Position numbers and translations under genes: made by a program. The notes under the pieces were generated by a model. The model did no database searches. It saw only the letters and a list, made by a program, of their open reading frames with translations, and had not been told where the DNA came from. Below are positions 10,953 through 22,891 of a DNA stretch of 64,000 bases, one piece after another. This DNA is from Bretschneidera sinensis. Its lineage: Eukaryota > Streptophyta > Magnoliopsida > Brassicales > Akaniaceae. The number at the start of each line of letters is the position of its first letter. Positions within the stretch are counted from its first letter, which is position 1. The stretch spans positions 72,130,501 through 72,194,500 of the forward strand of contig CM043698.1 of the NCBI GenBank assembly GCA_023935145.1. Reading direction: 5' to 3'.

Positions 10953-13900
10953 ATGTCTCTCCTCATGAGATCCTTTCCTTTCCTCCCTCTCCGCGTAAGA
11001 TCCCTTTCTCTCTTCTTCCCCACCGCCATCTTCTTCACTCCCAAATCGAAAACACTTCCAAGAAACAGAAGAAGTGTTTTCTCTGCTTCTGCTTCCGCTT
11101 CTCCCCTACCTCCTTACTCTTCATCTTCCACTGAAACCATACGCAAACCACCAGCCCCTCTAAAGGATGCCTCACTCCAGTGGGTCTCCAGAACCGAATT
11201 TTGCGGCGAATTGTCCGTTGGCGATGTGGGCAAGCGGGTCCATCTTTGTGGGTGGGTTGCGCTCCACCGGGTCCATGGTGGCCTCACTTTTCTCAGTCTT
11301 AGAGACCATAGTGGCATTGTCCAGGTATCTAACTAGTTTTGTCTATCTAGTTTAAGCATTCGATTTATCTTTTTGTTTTTGTTTCATACAACTGATACCA
11401 GTTGTTTTAAGAAATTTAGCTGGGATGGATTTGATATACATGCGTGTTTACAAGATACTAATGTTGTTATTATAATTGGCGAAATTGTTTATTTGATCTT
11501 ATTTAAATTTTTTCTTCTTCTGAAGGGTCTCTATCACGGGGACACTTTAATGTTATTGTTATTGTAATTGGTTAAGTTGTTTAGGTTCATATTGTATGCA
11601 TTTGTTTTGGGGGAGGTAATTTTTTTAAAAGCTGGCCATGTTAAATTGTAGGTTACAACACTTCCGGATGAGTTTCCTGATGCGCATTCCACTGTTAATG
11701 ACTTGAGGCTCGAGTATGTGATTGCGGTGGAAGGTATTGTTCGGTCTAGACCAAGCCAGTCAGTCAACAAGAAAATGAAAACTGGTTTAATAGAGGTATA
11801 TTTCGTCACATATCCAGTTTTTTAACTTATATTCTTCTGTTTTAGTCAAATTGTAAAAGCATGCTGTTTTTACTAAGTTTCACATCTTATCTATCTTCTC
11901 CATTTTCTTTAAATGTGATGCTTATTTGTATTCCAGGTTGCTGCAGAGCATGTTCAAGTGTTGAATGCTGTAAGATCAAAGCTTCCATTCTTAGTTACTA
12001 CTGCAGATGATGCAAAAGATTCTATTAAAGAGGAAATCCGTTTGAGGTAGGTGGCTTGTGATTACTGAAGCATAATTTATTTATTTTTTTATTGTCAAAG
12101 CCCATACACACCCCCCTGGATACTTATGAGCAGTTTTTTATTTTTTATTTTTTATTTTTAACTCAAGTGCTGAGTCTTGTATCTTGATGTGTTTTACTGC
12201 TTTCCTTTCTTCCTGACTTATCTAATTTCTCGATTAGGACCTTTACCTTTACTGTTATGTTATATATGATTACCTTTCCCTAGTTTAATTGACTATATAT
12301 ATATATTCAATCATTCGCTATTTAAAACTATGTATGTTAAATTTTCTTCTTGTAGTCCTAAATGAATCTTACTGAACGAAGAGATATGACCTTGGATTCG
12401 GTAGGTGGGAGGAAAAGGATTCATGTAGCCAAGCCCTACTAGTTTGGTTTTGAGGGCTTAAGGCTTTGTTGAGTCGAATTGGGTATTTTAGAGCTGTATA
12501 CCTTAGTGAAGAACTGAAAGAAGATTTCTTTTTATCTACAAAGCTCCATGATGAGCCATGTAGTTCCTTCTGATAACCGTTTCTGGGTGATGTCAGTTTC
12601 AGTTTACCAGTGACTTACAGTGGAGCAAATTGAAAAGTGTGCATTTTTCACAATGAGCAGACCTCTTAATGAGGAAAGTTCTTTAAATGCAATATTAAGT
12701 TATCAGACTATAGAGTTTACTGCTTGAAGCTATTGCTGTTAGTGTGGCATGCTGCTGTTGATTTCTCTACTCAATATCCATTGGAAAATTTCTGTATTAT
12801 TGACAAAAAAATTACTTTCAAGGTCATGGTTGGTGCTGAAGCCCTGCATGCTGATGACTAAAATCCTTGTTTATCTTTTTGAGCTTTGTGATTCACTGTG
12901 CAATGCAAAATTTTCTTGATATCCTATATCCGTGCTGTTAAATTGGTTTGTAGTCTTTTGAACTTCATTGAGTAACACTCAAATACATGTTCATAGATAT
13001 CGATGCCTTGATTTACGCCGGCAGCAAATGAATTTTAACATAATGTTGCGTCATAGAGTGGTTAAACTTATTCGAAGATATCTAGAGGATGTACATGGAT
13101 TTGTGGAGGTATTATCTTATGAATTTTAGTTTATTTCTTAATCGAAATTGCCTTTTTTTTAATAACAATACACTCTGTTTTTTTTTTCATGCCTGTAAGA
13201 TAGATTGAAACTCCAGTGCTCTCTAGATCTACTCCAGAAGGTGCTCGGGATTATCTGGTCCCCTCGAGAATTCAGGTGCTCTACATTTATCCAGCCCTAT
13301 TCACATTCTGATTCCATGGGACTGTAGGAAACTGTAATGATGTTGACAAGCTGCATATCCCCATTGCTTGGGATTCTTTTAACAAGGCATTGAATTGTCT
13401 TCAACTGTCATTGCTATATGTCTATATGGTGCAAACAACTAATTTTTTTGTTGTGCCTTCAATAATGGAGAGACCTTCACCTCACCTGACTATTAAAAAC
13501 CCTCGGTTGTACCTTTAGTTTCTCAAGTGTATATGTGATTTTGCAAATATAAATTGGAATCCTGAATCGAATTGGGAAAACAATTTGGTAAAACATTCTG
13601 ATGCAAAGTTCTGAATATTAGGTGATATTACAAACAATGGTTTGGAATTCAATAAAAACAAGGTTATGTTAATATATTTTGATTTATTCGGTTGAAATTC
13701 TACCAATTATTTAGAATTTAAATTCTTATTAATTGATTATAAAAATTATGGCTTTTGAGTTTGGTCAAAGAACATTTGAATTTGGATGGGTTCTTGTTTG
13801 TTGAAGTACGAACTTTCAGCCTTTCCATATTATTTCCGAACAAAGAACCTTTTTGTTGAATCAGCAATATAATGCCTGTAATTTTTAAAGCAATCTTCCT

Positions 13901-16900
13901 ATGTTCACTTTTTGTTCATTGAGTTTTCTCTTTGAAGAAAATTTCCCTCTGCCCTTGGTATGAGTAATGTATGTGCCTAATTGATACTAGTCTGTATGCA
14001 GACTGAATTATTGTTATCATTATTTTTTTATAAAAAAAATCCAAGAATACTACAATATTTTAGTCTTCTTGATAAAAAATACTCCCATGGCTTTGATGTT
14101 CTCTAGTTACTTATTTAAAATCTGAAGATTATTCAATAACAATGCATATAATCCACATGCGATAATTATAGACCTACCGTCTAAATGAAGGAGATGATGG
14201 TATTGCATACCTCTGATTTTCCCATTGGATTTAGCTTTCTTTTACTTGTGATACTTTCTTCATGGCTTGTAGGTTTGATTCAATCTAATGTGTATTTGAA
14301 GCCAGGAACTTTCTATGCTTTGCCTCAAAGCCCACAACTCTTCAAGCAAATGTTAATGGTCTCTGGTTTTGATAAATATTATCAACTAGCAAGGTAAGCT
14401 TTTGCTCTCAGGCTTGTGAGCTTGTTATCATATTAGCATGTGGTTGCTTACTTCAACTAGGTTATGACTTATGAGCTCTGCCATGTGTATCTTTCCTTTC
14501 TTGACGCAGAACGAGACAATGAATAAGTCCTTGTTGACATTGAATTTTGATTTGATTATTCCTGCCTTTGTAAAAAAATGTATACATAATTTTTGCATAT
14601 AGTATATGCATACAAACACATATACACATGCTATTGTTTGGAAAATGAACAATGCTGTATATTGTTAATGTTTGCGTTTAGGGTTTAGACAGTGAGTAGG
14701 GTTTTGAGAAAGAAAGGAAATAGAGAGATAGTAAGCAGTAAACTGGTTACTAACCCTAAGGTTAGTGGTCATATATATAGAGAACTTAATATTATGAAAT
14801 TACATCAATACCCTTAAACCCTAATACTCTCAACACTCTAACACTCCCCCTCAAGTTGGAGCACTCCAACTTGTTACAACGATACCCATCCAATATGTTA
14901 CAAATAAATTCAAACCCAAATAACAGTGAAACTCATAACAATTCGGGGCAACTAGGCCTAAGACAATAGTTAGGTCACAATGTCGGTACCACCTAACGAT
15001 AATGGATCAACACGATCCATGAACAAGGTCCGAGGAGATCGGACAAACAAGACCTCCATTTAGGGGTCAACAAGACAACAAAACAGACTGGAACGAGCTG
15101 CTTCATATGGGCTGAGTCCACAAAACGAGTTGGATTGTGTCGAGGGGCAAATCTGACTTGAATCCGGGTCAGGTCAACACATAAACAAAAACCAAAAACT
15201 TTTTTTCTTCACGCAGCATCACCACACATAACAGGTGACTCATGACCGGCAACAGGATGTCACAATCTCACCGGAAAGAAAGAAAACTGAACTTATCGGA
15301 GACGAAACAAAAGTTGCTGGAGAAGAGGGAAAACACTTGAAGAGCGCCGAGAAATTCGTTGGAAAAACATAATAGAAACTAAAAGTAGAATCTAAACTTA
15401 GCTATATATTTTTTTTCCTTTGGTTTGCCTAAGAATACCACCAGGGTCCCAAACCATGGGCTCTGATACCATGTTAACGTTTGTGTTTAGGGTTTGGACA
15501 GTGATTAGGGTTTCGAGAAAGAAAGGAAATAGAGAGATAGTAAGCAGTAAACTGGTTACTAACGTTAAGGTTAGTAGTCATATATATATAAAGAACTTAA
15601 TATTCTGAAATTACATCAATACTCTTAAACCGTAGTACTCTCAACACTCTAACATATATGTTGTTAAGGACTACTTATATTTGTACAAATTCAAATTATC
15701 TTTATTTTTTTCCTTTCTTACCAGATGTTTTAGAGATGAAGATCTAAGAGCTGATAGACAACCTGAGTTCACACAGCTTGATATGGAACTGGCTTTCACT
15801 CCTTTGGAGGACATGCTGAAGCTAAATGAAGATCTGATAAGAAAGGTCAGTATATTTGGGGCAATATGGTTTAAAACCTTCCATAATAGGGTATGTGAAG
15901 AACCTTCGTAAAAGTTTCTTGGATGGGGTTCCAATGAGGGAAAGAGAGAGAAGTAGTAGATTTTTTTTGATAAATAGAGGAGAATTAGATTTTTAAGGTC
16001 AATGAATTTATAATTTTTCTTTGATGGCTTTGTAGGGAGAAATATCAAGTATCTTTTCTTTCACTCATGAATAAGCCCTTGTCCAATAAAGTTTTGAACT
16101 TCCAAGATTGCAAATGTATATCTAAATAAGGGGTGTTAATAGGCCAACCTAATCAAATATCAATGCAGGATTTTTAACCTTAGGCTCAGATAGGTCAGGA
16201 TGGTATATGCTTTGGTAGACTGTAAACCTTGGTAGAACTGGTTGAATTTGATTCTTTTTTTCTTTAACAAGTGAATTTGATTCTTTATTGAGTACTACAT
16301 GATTAAGATTGACTTGGCTTGTAGTCAGCTCCTAATATGGAAGTGTTGTTAGTAAATTGTAGCACTGACTTATAGGATAGTAATGAAACCAGATTGTAGT
16401 GTGATCAAGTTGCTGTGTTGGGCATATTATTATGTGAACTGTGAAGTGTTTGTCTATTACTGTTATGTCGTATTACTTTAACTCAAGTGAGCTTATCCAA
16501 CTCGGTGCGGGCTTGAGCTGAGATTTGGGCCTTACTTATCTTGTCAATATTCTAGTGTGCTTGGATCCATCTGATACTGGTCCTCGAGTTTGCCAAAAAT
16601 GTATAGCCTGACTAGACATTGTTGATAGCCTGACTAGACACTTGGAAGTATTTTATCTAGTAAGCCGGTAATCTGTGAAGCTTAGTGGTTTTGGTGGAGT
16701 CCAGGTGATCAGTCATACACTGTGTTTATCTGTAGAAGTTTGATTTATTCTATTATCTTCATGTTAACAGTATTATTAGAAAGGTTTTAATAACCATATG
16801 AAGTAAAGAAGGTGGGATAGAATGATGATTTGAAGCAACAGAAATCTATTTGAAATCAGAATTTTACTGTCAAAATCCTATTATTTGTCCTCACTGGTGT

Positions 16901-19900
16901 TCATTATATAGCTTTTCCATGGAAGTGTTGTTTGAGAGTGGCTGTTCTGCAAAGGTTGGTTTCTTTTTGTGGACAGGTGTCCTCTCTTAGAACCCTTGGG
17001 GCAGAAAATCTGATGAAGAGGAAGCATATAGTTGTTTGGTGGTCTCATATATAAAAAAGGGGCTGATTCACTTATTCTTGCATTTTACTGTGGCAAGAGA
17101 TATGTAGACAATGCTCTTTTCTCTTCTTGGTATTCAGTTGATGATGCCGAAACTATAGTTGATTTATTGGCTAGATGGAAAGCAATATCAAAAAGGAACC
17201 GTGCCGAAGGAGAGAAGCAGTAGAGCGTGTCAAAGAAGAGATAATAAGCTTAAGTTGGATATATTGGAAAATCTGTTTTATTGGCCAAGAGTTCCACAAA
17301 GTTTAATTTTTTTGGATTCTTCTCAGAATTTTTGGATTTCTTAGATCGTACTTTGTAATTTTTCTTCCTCTGGTGCTTGTCTTATATACTTGTACCTGGG
17401 TTGCACCATTCTTTTTTAGCGCTTTTAATTTTAGTTTTATAAATTAAAAAAGATATATTTAAAAAGTTATGTCTGTTGCAGGTCTTTCTAGAGATCAAAG
17501 GTGTCCAGCTACCAAATCCTTTCCCAAGGCTTACATATGCTGAAGCAACGAGTCTATATGGTTCAGACAGGCCAGATATTAGATTTGATCTTGAGTTGAA
17601 AGATGTAATCATCTCTGTTTACTTATCTACTTAGCATTACGGGGATTTTTTGTTGCATTATGCAGTTTTTTGTGATCTCAAATGCAGTCAGTTTACAACC
17701 TCAAAAATTTAACAGTTACTGAAGAACAAAGTTGCCCATGAATACACTATTTCACCAATATATCAGTGTTCCATGTTACTAAAGAATTTTTCTTTCCTAT
17801 TCCCTTTTTTGGGGGGTTAAAGGGAGTCCTATACTTTTTAATTTCTGCTTTTGTTTGGGACTAGGTGGTGCTTATAATTTACTTTCATTATCCTATTTTA
17901 CAGAATGTTGTTTATAAATTGATCAGAAGACAATATAATGTTAATTGCCATGCCTTTTAGGATTAAAGTTTAAAAAGTAATAATCCCTTTTTGCTAACTG
18001 TGGTCTTCAATGACTTAAAAGTATTTACGGTGTTTAATTTATTTTCTTCATTTGCCCATGGTTCGGTTTCATGTGAATTTTATATAAGCCCTATGCTGCT
18101 GTGAAGAATGAACTCAAATATTAAATGAGTGTGAAATAATACCTTTCCCTGTGTACTGATATGATTTTATGAAATTCAATTCTCTGATTAATACCAATTT
18201 AAGTCCTTTCTCTGTGAATTTAGAATGTATATTCAGCTTAAGTTTTTTTTTAGTTGTAATGTATTCTCATTATGTGTATGCTAACTTGGCATTTTTGGCT
18301 TTTCATTTGTTCAACACATCTTACATGAGGAGTTTAGGGGGTGTTTCAATTAGTGCAGTTATTGCATCTGCAGTTTGGGATTGCAATCTTATTTCCAGTT
18401 TCCTCAGAACTGTAAAGTGTAACATGTGGTGTGTACTGTTTTAGATGGAGTTGCCTTTTATTATTTTTTATGCAAGGATTTTTGCTTTGTTCTTTTTGAC
18501 TGTATGGTGAAGTAAGTATTCTTGGTTGGAGGTGCAGGTATCTGATATTTTTGCAGAGTCCCCCTTTAGGGTTTTTGCAGATGCCTTGAAAAGTGGGGGA
18601 ATTATCAAAGCATTATGTGTGCCTTCAGGTTCTAAAAGTTATTCAAACACAGCTCTTAAGAAAGGTGATATTTACAATGAAGCAATCAAGTCTGGAGCAA
18701 AGGGTTTGCCTTTCTTGAAGGTCTTGGATGATGGTAAAAAGAGAAAATATTTTTCTTTTTCCTCTTTCTCTCTCATAATTGATTTATTTTCAGGTGAAGG
18801 CATTAAGGTGGGGTGTGGTTAAGCAACTGTTGGAAAAGAGGGACTTGGTATAAAGTCCCTTACTTTATTCAATAAAGCACTCCTATGGAAGTGGTTATGG
18901 AGATTTCTTGTGGAAATGGAGCACTTTTGGAGGAAGGTGGTGGAAGCTAAGTTTAGGTTGGAGCCTTGCTGGTGGATGTCCAAAAAAGAAAGAAGGCCTT
19001 ATGGGGAGCATGTTTGGAGGAAGGTGGTAGAAGCTAAGTTTGGGTTGGAACCTTGCGGGTGAATGTCCGAAAAAAGAAGAGGGGCTTATGGTGTTGGGGT
19101 ATGGAGATAGATTCGGAATGGTTAGGAGACTTGTGCCCTTGTGTTTCAATGGCAGTAGGTAATGGAAGGAGAACTCGATTGTGGCTTGATACGTGGTTTG
19201 GGAACATGCCTCTTAAAGATCAATTTCCAGAGATTTTTACATTAGTGAGGGATAAAGTTCTTATTTCGTTGTGCATCTCTGAATCTAATGGTTTTATCTC
19301 ATGGGATGTCCGATTAATCCGAAATGTCCATGATTGGAAGGTAGCGAGGATTAATTTTTTTTAGAAACCTTGTATAGCTATAGAATGGATATATTTAAAA
19401 GAGGATGCAATTAATTGGAAGGAAAACCTGTGTAAACGGTTTGAGATGAAGTTTTATTATCAGATTCTTTGGGCTGCTACACCATCGGATGGTTCATTCA
19501 ACTTCCTGTGGAAAGCTATTTGGTGTTCTGGCCCCCCGAAAAGGTGATTTTTTTGCTTGAGAAGTCACTTGGGAGAAAATCTCACTTTAGATAATTTACA
19601 AAAAAGAGGGAGAGTTTTGGTGAGTCGGTGTTTCATTTGCAAAGAATGCGGCGAGTCCGTGTTTCTTCTTTGTTGGAGTGTTCTTTGGGTAAAGTGTTAT
19701 GTGAGATAGCTTATAAGGTTTTGGGTTTCTTGGGTGATTGCCGGTTTTGTGAGAGATGAGGTTTGGGCTTGTTGTGGATTTAGGGCTTCTAAAGTCTCAA
19801 GAAAGCCTACTCTATGATCCCTTTTCTATCCTTTGGATTATTTGGAACGAGAGGAATCGTATGGCTTTTGATGGCATTAAGAGACATAAGGGAAAGGTGG

Positions 19901-22891
19901 TTCAATGCTCTTAATTTTTGGGTTAAGGGAAATTCCTTTGTAAATGAGATAGACATAGTAGATTTTGTGCAATCTCTCTTATAGGTAGTCTTTGTACATG
20001 GGTTGCATCCCTTTTGGTGCGCTTTTTGTTTAATACAATTTACTTATCAATTTTTTTTCTTCCAGTTTTTCAGTTTTAATGTGTTTAAATTATTCTTTTA
20101 GGGGAGGTTGAGGGAATTCCTGCATTAGTTTCTAGTTTGGATCCAACAAATAAAGCAAAATTGCTGCAACAATGTGCAACACGACCAGGTGATCTTATCT
20201 TTTTTGCGGTGGGTCATCAAGCGTCAGTTAATAGAACTTTAGACCGACTTAGGGTATTTGTAGCCCATGAGCTGGGTTTGGTTGACTATGTAAGTTTTTC
20301 ACCGGCCTTCAACCTCGGATGTATGTTATCATTCTTGTTTTGTTCCCGCTGACTTTAGTTATTTCTGATATTTAGTCCAGGCATTCAATTCTGTGGGTGA
20401 CCGACTTCCCAATGTTCGAGTGGAATGATTCAGAGCGAAGGCTTGAGGTCTGTCCTATTTTCTTGTCTCTGTCCCCAGCAATTCTGTTATAATTGATTAC
20501 TGTTTCTGCTCATCAGAATATCTCTGGTGGTGTTGTTTTTATGATTCTTTTTCTTTCCTTTCCCCCTTCTGGTTATATTTATGGGATGGGTGGGCTGCCA
20601 GATTACTGAATTTTAAAACTCAGTTGATCTTAATGTGAAAAAATAATGTTGTTCTGTTAATTTTATGTGTGGTCTCACTATGATTCTTCAAGTGACACCT
20701 TAAGTTGGGAAATAGTAAACTTTCTACTTTACCTAAGATACTAGCGTGTTGTGCTTTTTTGCTGGCTGCCATAAGATTGAAATGTCAGAAAAATTGAGAT
20801 GTTGTGTTTCTGCCTACCTTGACTAACAATATAAAATCATGCTGACTATTCTTAGTTGGTTATTGAACAAGTGCGAGTAGCAGTTTAGCATGTACTGTTT
20901 TTAGCTGTGAATTAGACGAAGTAATTTTCTCAGCAGAGATTGATAAAAGATGATTTCTTCAAGTGGCACCTTAAGTTTGGAAATAGTAAACTTTCTACCT
21001 AAAATACTAGCTTGTTGTGCTTTTATATAACATATTCCTGCTGGCTGCTATAAGATTGAAATGCCAGAAAAATTGAGGTGTTGTGTTTCTGCCTACCTAG
21101 ACGAACTTTGTGAAATCATTCTGGCTATTTTAGTTGGTTATATGAACAAGTACGAGATAGCAGTTTTACATGTATTGTTTTTAGCTTGTGAAATAGATGA
21201 AGTAATTTTTTCAGCAGGGATTGAGAAGAGATGATTTATCTTTTTTGAACCCCCCCCAACCATATCTTTTTGGTTGTTTTCCTTGGATTTATTTGTTTAT
21301 ATGTTAGATTTAATGGAAATTTTAGGTAGGCATATTCTTGTTGCATCGGTTGTGTTATAGGAAAAGTAGTTATTTTATAGGCTTTGCATCACCCATTTAC
21401 TGCACCGAACCCTGAAGACATGGAAGATCTTTCCTCTGCACGTGCCCTTGCTTATGACATGGTTTACAATGGAGTTGAGGTAATTTACCTTGTTTTCTTT
21501 CTCAGAGCTGCAAGCTTGAAGCTTTTGTTGACTATTCTTACATGTGGCTGCAAATGTGTTGTTATCTTGTGTCTCTGGTGTTGTCAGATTGGTGGAGGAA
21601 GTTTGAGAATTTATAAACGCGAGATCCAACAAAGGGTTCTGGAGATTGTTGGCATCTCCCCTGAACAGGTGAGCAGATACTTAAATTATCATGGCTATTC
21701 TCCAGGTTCTTTTGCACCAGTCAACTCTCCAAAGAATATGCATCAACCAATCTAGATTGTAGCCATTATACATGTTTTTTGGCTGTTTGAGGGTTTTTTC
21801 ATTAGAAATAAGAACTTCAATTTATACAACTGAAATTACCCTAATATTTTTGCTAGTTCCCTATCCCTTCAAACATTTGGTGACTCTGGAAACATTCCTC
21901 ATCAAGCCCTGGGGTTTTGTCTTGTTTTAACATATCCTTATCTTACCACACTCTGTGCCTTGACATCCTCACTAATGGTGTGGGTATGTGCAATTTATAT
22001 GTAGGCTGAAGCAAAGTTTGGCTATCTGCTGGAGGCTTTAGACATGGGTGCTCCTCCACATGGTATGTGGAATGTTTGCTGGGACGCATTGTCATCTAAT
22101 TAATAGGGAGTTACTTGCACACTGATAGTCTAGATCTCATGCCTATCTTTATGGTTTATATACTTGTCATGAGAAATTCTTGTGTAGACCGGGCCTACCG
22201 CGTTAGTCGCGGGCCCAACACATCAGCTCGCTCCATATTACCCAATCTGGGACACCTATTCGTGCTTAAACACGATTGGTTCCCGGTTTGATGTGAGTTG
22301 GGTGAATGATGGACCTCACATTGGGTGACTTGGCACTAGCTGATATATCGGGCCTACGCCTAACATGGTAGGCCCGGCCTACCCAAGAATTTCTCCATTA
22401 TCATGGAGATATCTTCTGCATTCTGAATTGGCATAGAGGTACTAGTTGTTGATCATAATTTTGGCATTTATGTGATGGAGAGAGGTGTTCTTTATTTTCA
22501 TAGCAGTGGCCACTCAAGGATTATCTCTTGTTTGCTTCTGCTGTCCATTTTGGGATGGATGTAAATTTACTGCTGTAAAGTACATGTCCCCATGTATCAA
22601 TATTAATACTGGTCCGAGTAATTGATGGTTCTAATATTTCTGATTAATTTTCAGGTTCTAATATTGCTGATTAATTTTTAGTCTAGGAATAAAATTCACT
22701 TGTTATATTTGTCAAATGCAGGGGGAATTGCATATGGATTGGATAGGTTGGTTATGTTGTTGGCGGGTGCCAATTCAATCAGGGATGTCATAGCTTTCCC
22801 AAAAACAACTACTGCACAGTGTGCTCTCACCCGGGCACCATCAGAGGTGGATCCTCAGCAGCTAAAAGATCTATCATTTCAGACTCAATAA
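10953..22891 (+). CDS. Organellar (chloroplast/mitochondrial) aspartyl-tRNA synthetase, 15 exons, 669 aa
   Basis: Class II synthetase charging tRNA-Asp in organelles; bacterial-type AspRS, likely orthologue of Arabidopsis At4g33760 (about the same length). Exons: 10953-11324, 11652-11795, 11937-12046, 12997-13108, 13204-13275, 14302-14393, 15725-15845, 17482-17604, 18538-18733, 20102-20289, 20376-20447, 21381-21479, 21588-21668, 22005-22062, 22722-22891. They total 2010 nt with matching phases throughout. Residues 1-~60 are Ser/Arg-rich (transit peptide). The OB-fold anticodon-binding domain spans about 72-172. Motif 2 ([14 protein letters not shown]) lies near 302-315, followed by TQLDMEL. 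The GAD-type insertion spans about 383-510. GGSLRIY and motif 3 ([14 protein letters not shown]) complete the catalytic domain. Introns 6, 7, 9 and 14 contain transposable elements. Exon 6 uses the AG at 14300-14301 although an earlier AG lies 29 nt upstream. No frameshift or missing catalytic motif is seen. Confidence 0.95.
14663..14843 (-). repeat. TRIM 3' LTR
   Basis: 181-bp terminal direct repeat, 3' LTR in element orientation. On the plus strand it starts TGTTAATG and ends CTCTAACA, paired with 15472-15654. Confidence 0.9.
15454..15471 (-). promoter_or_regulatory. TRIM primer-binding site
   Basis: Reads TGGTATCAGAGCCCATGG on the minus strand, complementary to the 3' end of initiator tRNA-Met, with zero spacing to the LTR. 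Confidence 0.85.
15472..15654 (-). repeat. TRIM 5' LTR
   Basis: 183-bp terminal direct repeat, 5' LTR in element orientation. It is immediately bordered at 15454-15471 by the complement of the tRNA-iMet 3' end. Confidence 0.9.
16920..17345 (+). mobile_element. Degenerate LINE 3' fragment (zf-RVT region) in AspRS intron 7
   Basis: Plus-strand fragments read RVGFFLWT, then ENLMKRK, and later [16 protein letters not shown]. This resembles the C-terminal zinc-binding reverse-transcriptase region of plant L1 elements. Frames are broken and only a few hundred bases are recognisable. Assignment rests on short motifs. Confidence 0.35.
18790..20051 (+). mobile_element. 5'-truncated L1-type LINE in AspRS intron 9
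   Basis: The plus-strand reading starts [20 protein letters not shown] and continues [30 protein letters not shown] and CSGPPKRVIFFAW, with cysteine-bearing [11 protein letters not shown]. This is the end of the reverse transcriptase plus zf-RVT domain. It ends near a short A/T-rich tail about 50 bp before exon 10. Stops interrupt the frame and the 5' parts (endonuclease, catalytic RT) are absent. An 87-bp segment (from 18927) is repeated from 19014, an in-frame 29-codon duplication. It sits in the same orientation as AspRS. Confidence 0.75.
20681..21231. repeat. Tandem duplication (~270 bp x 2) in AspRS intron 11
   Basis: Copy 1 (20681-20950) and copy 2 (20951-21231) share the same order of landmarks (TTCTTCAAGTG, GGAAATAGTAAACTTTCTAC, GCTGGCTGC, GTTGTGTTTCTGCCTACC, TTGGTTAT). 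They differ by substitutions and small indels. The start of a third copy (TGATTT) follows copy 2, so the duplication is head to tail. Confidence 0.85.
22171..22395. mobile_element. 225-bp MITE in AspRS intron 14
   Basis: Terminal inverted repeats about 35 bp long: GAGAAATTCTTG at the left end and the same at the right end in reverse complement. Each is followed by a closely matching CCGGGCCTACC block. A CAT trinucleotide flanks both ends, a possible 3-bp target duplication. The interior is non-coding and more GC-rich than the surrounding intron. Confidence 0.7.

Larger units (their letters stand above)
14663..15654 (-). mobile_element. TRIM (terminal-repeat retrotransposon in miniature) in AspRS intron 6
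   Basis: A 992-bp non-coding element with direct terminal repeats 14663-14843 and 15472-15654 (TG...CA ends, differing at roughly a dozen sites). TATAT directly abuts both ends (14658-14662 and 15655-15659), a 5-bp target duplication. On the minus strand TGGTATCAGAGCC follows the right LTR without a gap, the initiator tRNA-Met primer-binding site. A purine tract CTTGAGGGGGAG precedes the other LTR. The element is therefore antisense to AspRS. The interior (~628 bp) encodes nothing. Next to the purine tract is a perfect hairpin with 10-bp arms (CAAGTTGGAG, 2-nt loop). Confidence 0.9.

Noticed and set aside
18790..18822. Possible alternative exon 10 start of AspRS (TTTTCAG followed by GTGAAGGC)
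   Set aside because: The reading soon hits a stop and lies at the LINE border; the exon at 20102 matches the conserved protein.
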